Below, piece after piece: positions 62,662 through 64,000 of a stretch of DNA of 64,000 bases; position 1 is the first letter of the stretch; the number at the start of each line of letters is the position of its first letter. The stretch covers positions 1-64,000 of the forward strand of contig CAVOTH010000005.1 in assembly GCA_963699085.1 (NCBI GenBank), given 5' to 3'. The position numbers and the translations under genes are program-made. Under the pieces are notes generated by a model. It had not been told where the DNA came from. It did not search any database and saw only the letters and a list, made by a program, of their open reading frames with translations. The DNA is from Bog-756 sp963699085 (GTDB lineage: Bacteria; Actinomycetota; Acidimicrobiia; Acidimicrobiales; RAAP-2).

Positions 62662-63318
62662 TCACGAGGTCTCGAACCGGAGCACGGTGGTCCCGATGAC
62701 GATTTGATCGCCGTCGCTGAGCACCCGCTCCCGGATCGTCGCCCCGTTCACCCTCGTGCCGTTGGTCGAGTTGAGATCGACCACTACGACGTCGTTCCCG
62801 TTCCGCCGGATCTCCGCGTGGCGCCGGCTGGCGTTCGGGTCGTTGATCACGATCGTGCTCTCGGGTAGTCGGCCGATGGTTATCGGTTCCGGTCCGAGCA
62901 CCACCCTCATTCCATCGGCGAGCACGACCGAGGCGGCCGACAGCCCCTGAGGTCCCTCGTGGACGTCGGAGACGACGGCGAATCGGCCCCGTCGCTGGCG
63001 CGGATCCTCCACCACCGAGACGGTGACCGGGCCGACGAAGACGTACTCCTCGGTCCGGGCGTGCTCCCGGGCGGCTTCCTCGAGCTCGCGCACCAGGGCG
63101 TCCAGGAAGCTTTCGAAACGATCGAAGTCCGACGCGGCCAGGTGGACCACGAAGGCGTTGGGCGCGATGAGACCGTTGACGCCCAGACGGCGCTTGAGGT
63201 CCATCTCCCGGGTCAACCTGCGTCCGATCTCCACGGGATGCAACTCGCCCCGGAAGGCCTTGGAGAGGGTGCCGTCGACCATGCGCTCGAGGCGCCCTTC
63301 GAAATTCTGAAGTCCCAT
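62662..63318 (-). CDS. fhaA: FhaA-like DUF3662/FHA protein
   Basis: 218 residues. N-terminal DUF3662 domain (MGLQNFEGRLERMVDGTLSK, FRGELHPVEIGRRLTREMD) then a C-terminal FHA domain with TIGRLPESTIVIND, SRRHAEI and NSTNGTRVNG. Shorter linker than in mycobacterial FhaA. First gene of the fhaA-fhaB-pstP-pbpA(-pknB) operon. Confidence 0.95.
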   Translation of the reverse strand: MGLQNFEGRLERMVDGTLSKAFRGELHPVEIGRRLTREMDLKRRLGVNGLIAPNAFVVHLAASDFDRFESFLDALVRELEEAAREHARTEEYVFVGPVTVSVVEDPRQRRGRFAVVSDVHEGPQGLSAASVVLADGMRVVLGPEPITIGRLPESTIVINDPNASRRHAEIRRNGNDVVVVDLNSTNGTRVNGATIRERVLSDGDQIVIGTTVLRFETS

Positions 63319-63341
63319 GTCGGCGCCAGCCTACCGATGTC

Positions 63342-63360
63342 TACCCCCTGGTAGGGGGTA
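63342..63360. promoter_or_regulatory. CsoR-type G/C palindrome upstream of fhaA
   Basis: TACCCCC-TGGTA-GGGGGTA, a perfect 7-bp inverted repeat with a 5-bp centre. It has the form of operators bound by CsoR/CstR copper- or persulfide-sensing repressors. It lies 24-42 bp before the fhaA start. Confidence 0.4.
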
Positions 63361-63524
63361 CAGGGAGCGAGATCAGCCTCGGGAATGGATGATCGAGGCT
63401 CGGGACGGACCTGGGGAAGCGACTGGGCGTTTCACAATCTCCGGCAGGCAGCGGCAGGCACCCGACAGTGCCCACCCTGCAATTTCGACCAGTCCGATCT
63501 TCGGGTAGCCTCTTCCGGTCGCTC

Positions 63525-63608
<84 letters not shown>

Positions 63609-63689
63609 CTCACTCACTCAGGGGGCGCAAGTGCCGTCCGGTCGCGTGAAGCACCACTACCGGCAGCGTCGACGAACCGACCACGCCCG

Positions 63690-64000
63690 CTACCCGACGG
63701 GGGTCCACGTGCCGCAGTGACGCGTTTCGAATCCGAGGTCGGTGGACGGGATGATGACCGAGTACGAACCGGGTCCACTCTCCCGGTAGTTGCTCCCTTC
63801 GTTGCCCTCTCCGAATGCGAACAGGCGGGCCCATGAGCAGCCGGGACCTCCCGGTGCCCGATAGGCCCCAGGGCGGATCTCGACACCGACGGCGTAGGTG
63901 CCGTCGCCGAACGTGGACGCGACGGTCCCGGTGTAGGGTGCCGAAGTCCAGGTCCCACAACCATCGGTCCGGAACCCCTTGGCGGTCGGGGCGAGTGTGA
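63690..64000 (-). CDS. C-terminal part of a secreted Cys/Trp-repeat protein
   Basis: The frame is open from the window edge (64000) to a TAG at 63690, about 103 residues, no start in view. Two CGTW motifs (DGCGTWTSAPYTGTV and RHCGTWTPVG) frame GTYAVGVEIRPGAYRAPGGP and SGPGSYSVIIPSTDLGFETR. This resembles repeated beta domains of actinobacterial secreted proteins with disulfides. Function unknown. Confidence 0.75.
   Translation of the reverse strand, partial: TLAPTAKGFRTDGCGTWTSAPYTGTVASTFGDGTYAVGVEIRPGAYRAPGGPGCSWARLFAFGEGNEGSNYRESGPGSYSVIIPSTDLGFETRHCGTWTPVG

Overview
The window is high-GC actinobacterial chromosome. The right-hand end carries a pknB / pbpA / pstP / fhaB / fhaA block, and crgA, a furA-katG pair, a WS/DGAT acyltransferase and a resuscitation-factor-type muralidase lie nearby. 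Together these place it in the Actinomycetota. Acidimicrobiia is my best guess, from the density of thiolase/DUF35 catabolic genes and the reduced pknB block, but nothing here proves the class.

Region 1 (1-4,415) is an integrative element at a tRNA-Ala gene. A tyrosine integrase and a small excisionase-like protein run toward the tRNA, and a primase-polymerase protein without a helicase domain runs away from it, followed by an iteron-like repeat cluster. No matching right attachment site was found.

Region 2 (4,408-14,161) is the most interesting part. Two ISL3-family insertion sequences in inverted orientation bound a 9.7-kb segment. Their outer ends are matching inverted repeats, and the whole segment is flanked by the same 8-bp direct repeat, TGTTGAGT. 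Neither ISL3 copy has a duplication of its own. This is the signature of a composite transposon that moved as one unit. Its cargo is a nickel module: a Fur-type regulator (Nur-like), a NiCoT nickel/cobalt permease, a Fe/Mn superoxide dismutase and a small partner protein, with a Nur-box-like palindrome between the divergent genes. The left ISL3 copy was later split by an IS21-family element (istA-istB) with a 5-bp duplication. A truncated group II intron reverse transcriptase and a broken VOC gene are debris inside the same unit.

Region 3 (14,900-30,260) starts with an IS1380-family transposase that lacks a recognisable right end, next to a truncated SDR. It continues as a catabolic island: acyl-CoA synthetase, two 3-hydroxyacyl-type dehydrogenases, single and tandem DUF35 proteins paired with thiolase-fold proteins that lack the usual cysteine nucleophile, MaoC-like hydratase, amidohydrolase, carboxymuconolactone-decarboxylase-type proteins, extradiol dioxygenase and a fumarylacetoacetase-family hydrolase. 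The set suggests degradation of an aromatic or polycyclic compound through CoA thioesters. The substrate cannot be read from sequence. One thiolase-fold gene carries a 1-bp frameshift.

Region 4 (30,400-56,250) is mixed: an ABC permease with an ATPase fused to a cyclic-nucleotide-binding domain, furA-katG, a frameshifted GH1 glycosidase, VOC genes and an AraC regulator, a three-gene sugar-type oxidoreductase operon, universal stress protein, WS/DGAT, a coiled-coil muralidase, CbiX, a DNA alkylation-repair cluster (ogt, ada-alkA fusion, second glycosylase), a MarR-controlled drug exporter, a ComF-like protein, a thioesterase and a true catalytic thiolase.

Region 5 (56,300-64,000) is the cell-envelope and division block: crgA, a glutamine amidotransferase (pabA/trpG), PASTA kinase pknB, penicillin-binding protein pbpA, phosphatase pstP, fhaB, fhaA, then tRNA-Leu and the tail of a secreted protein running off the edge. 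rodA and pknA, normally in this block, are missing.
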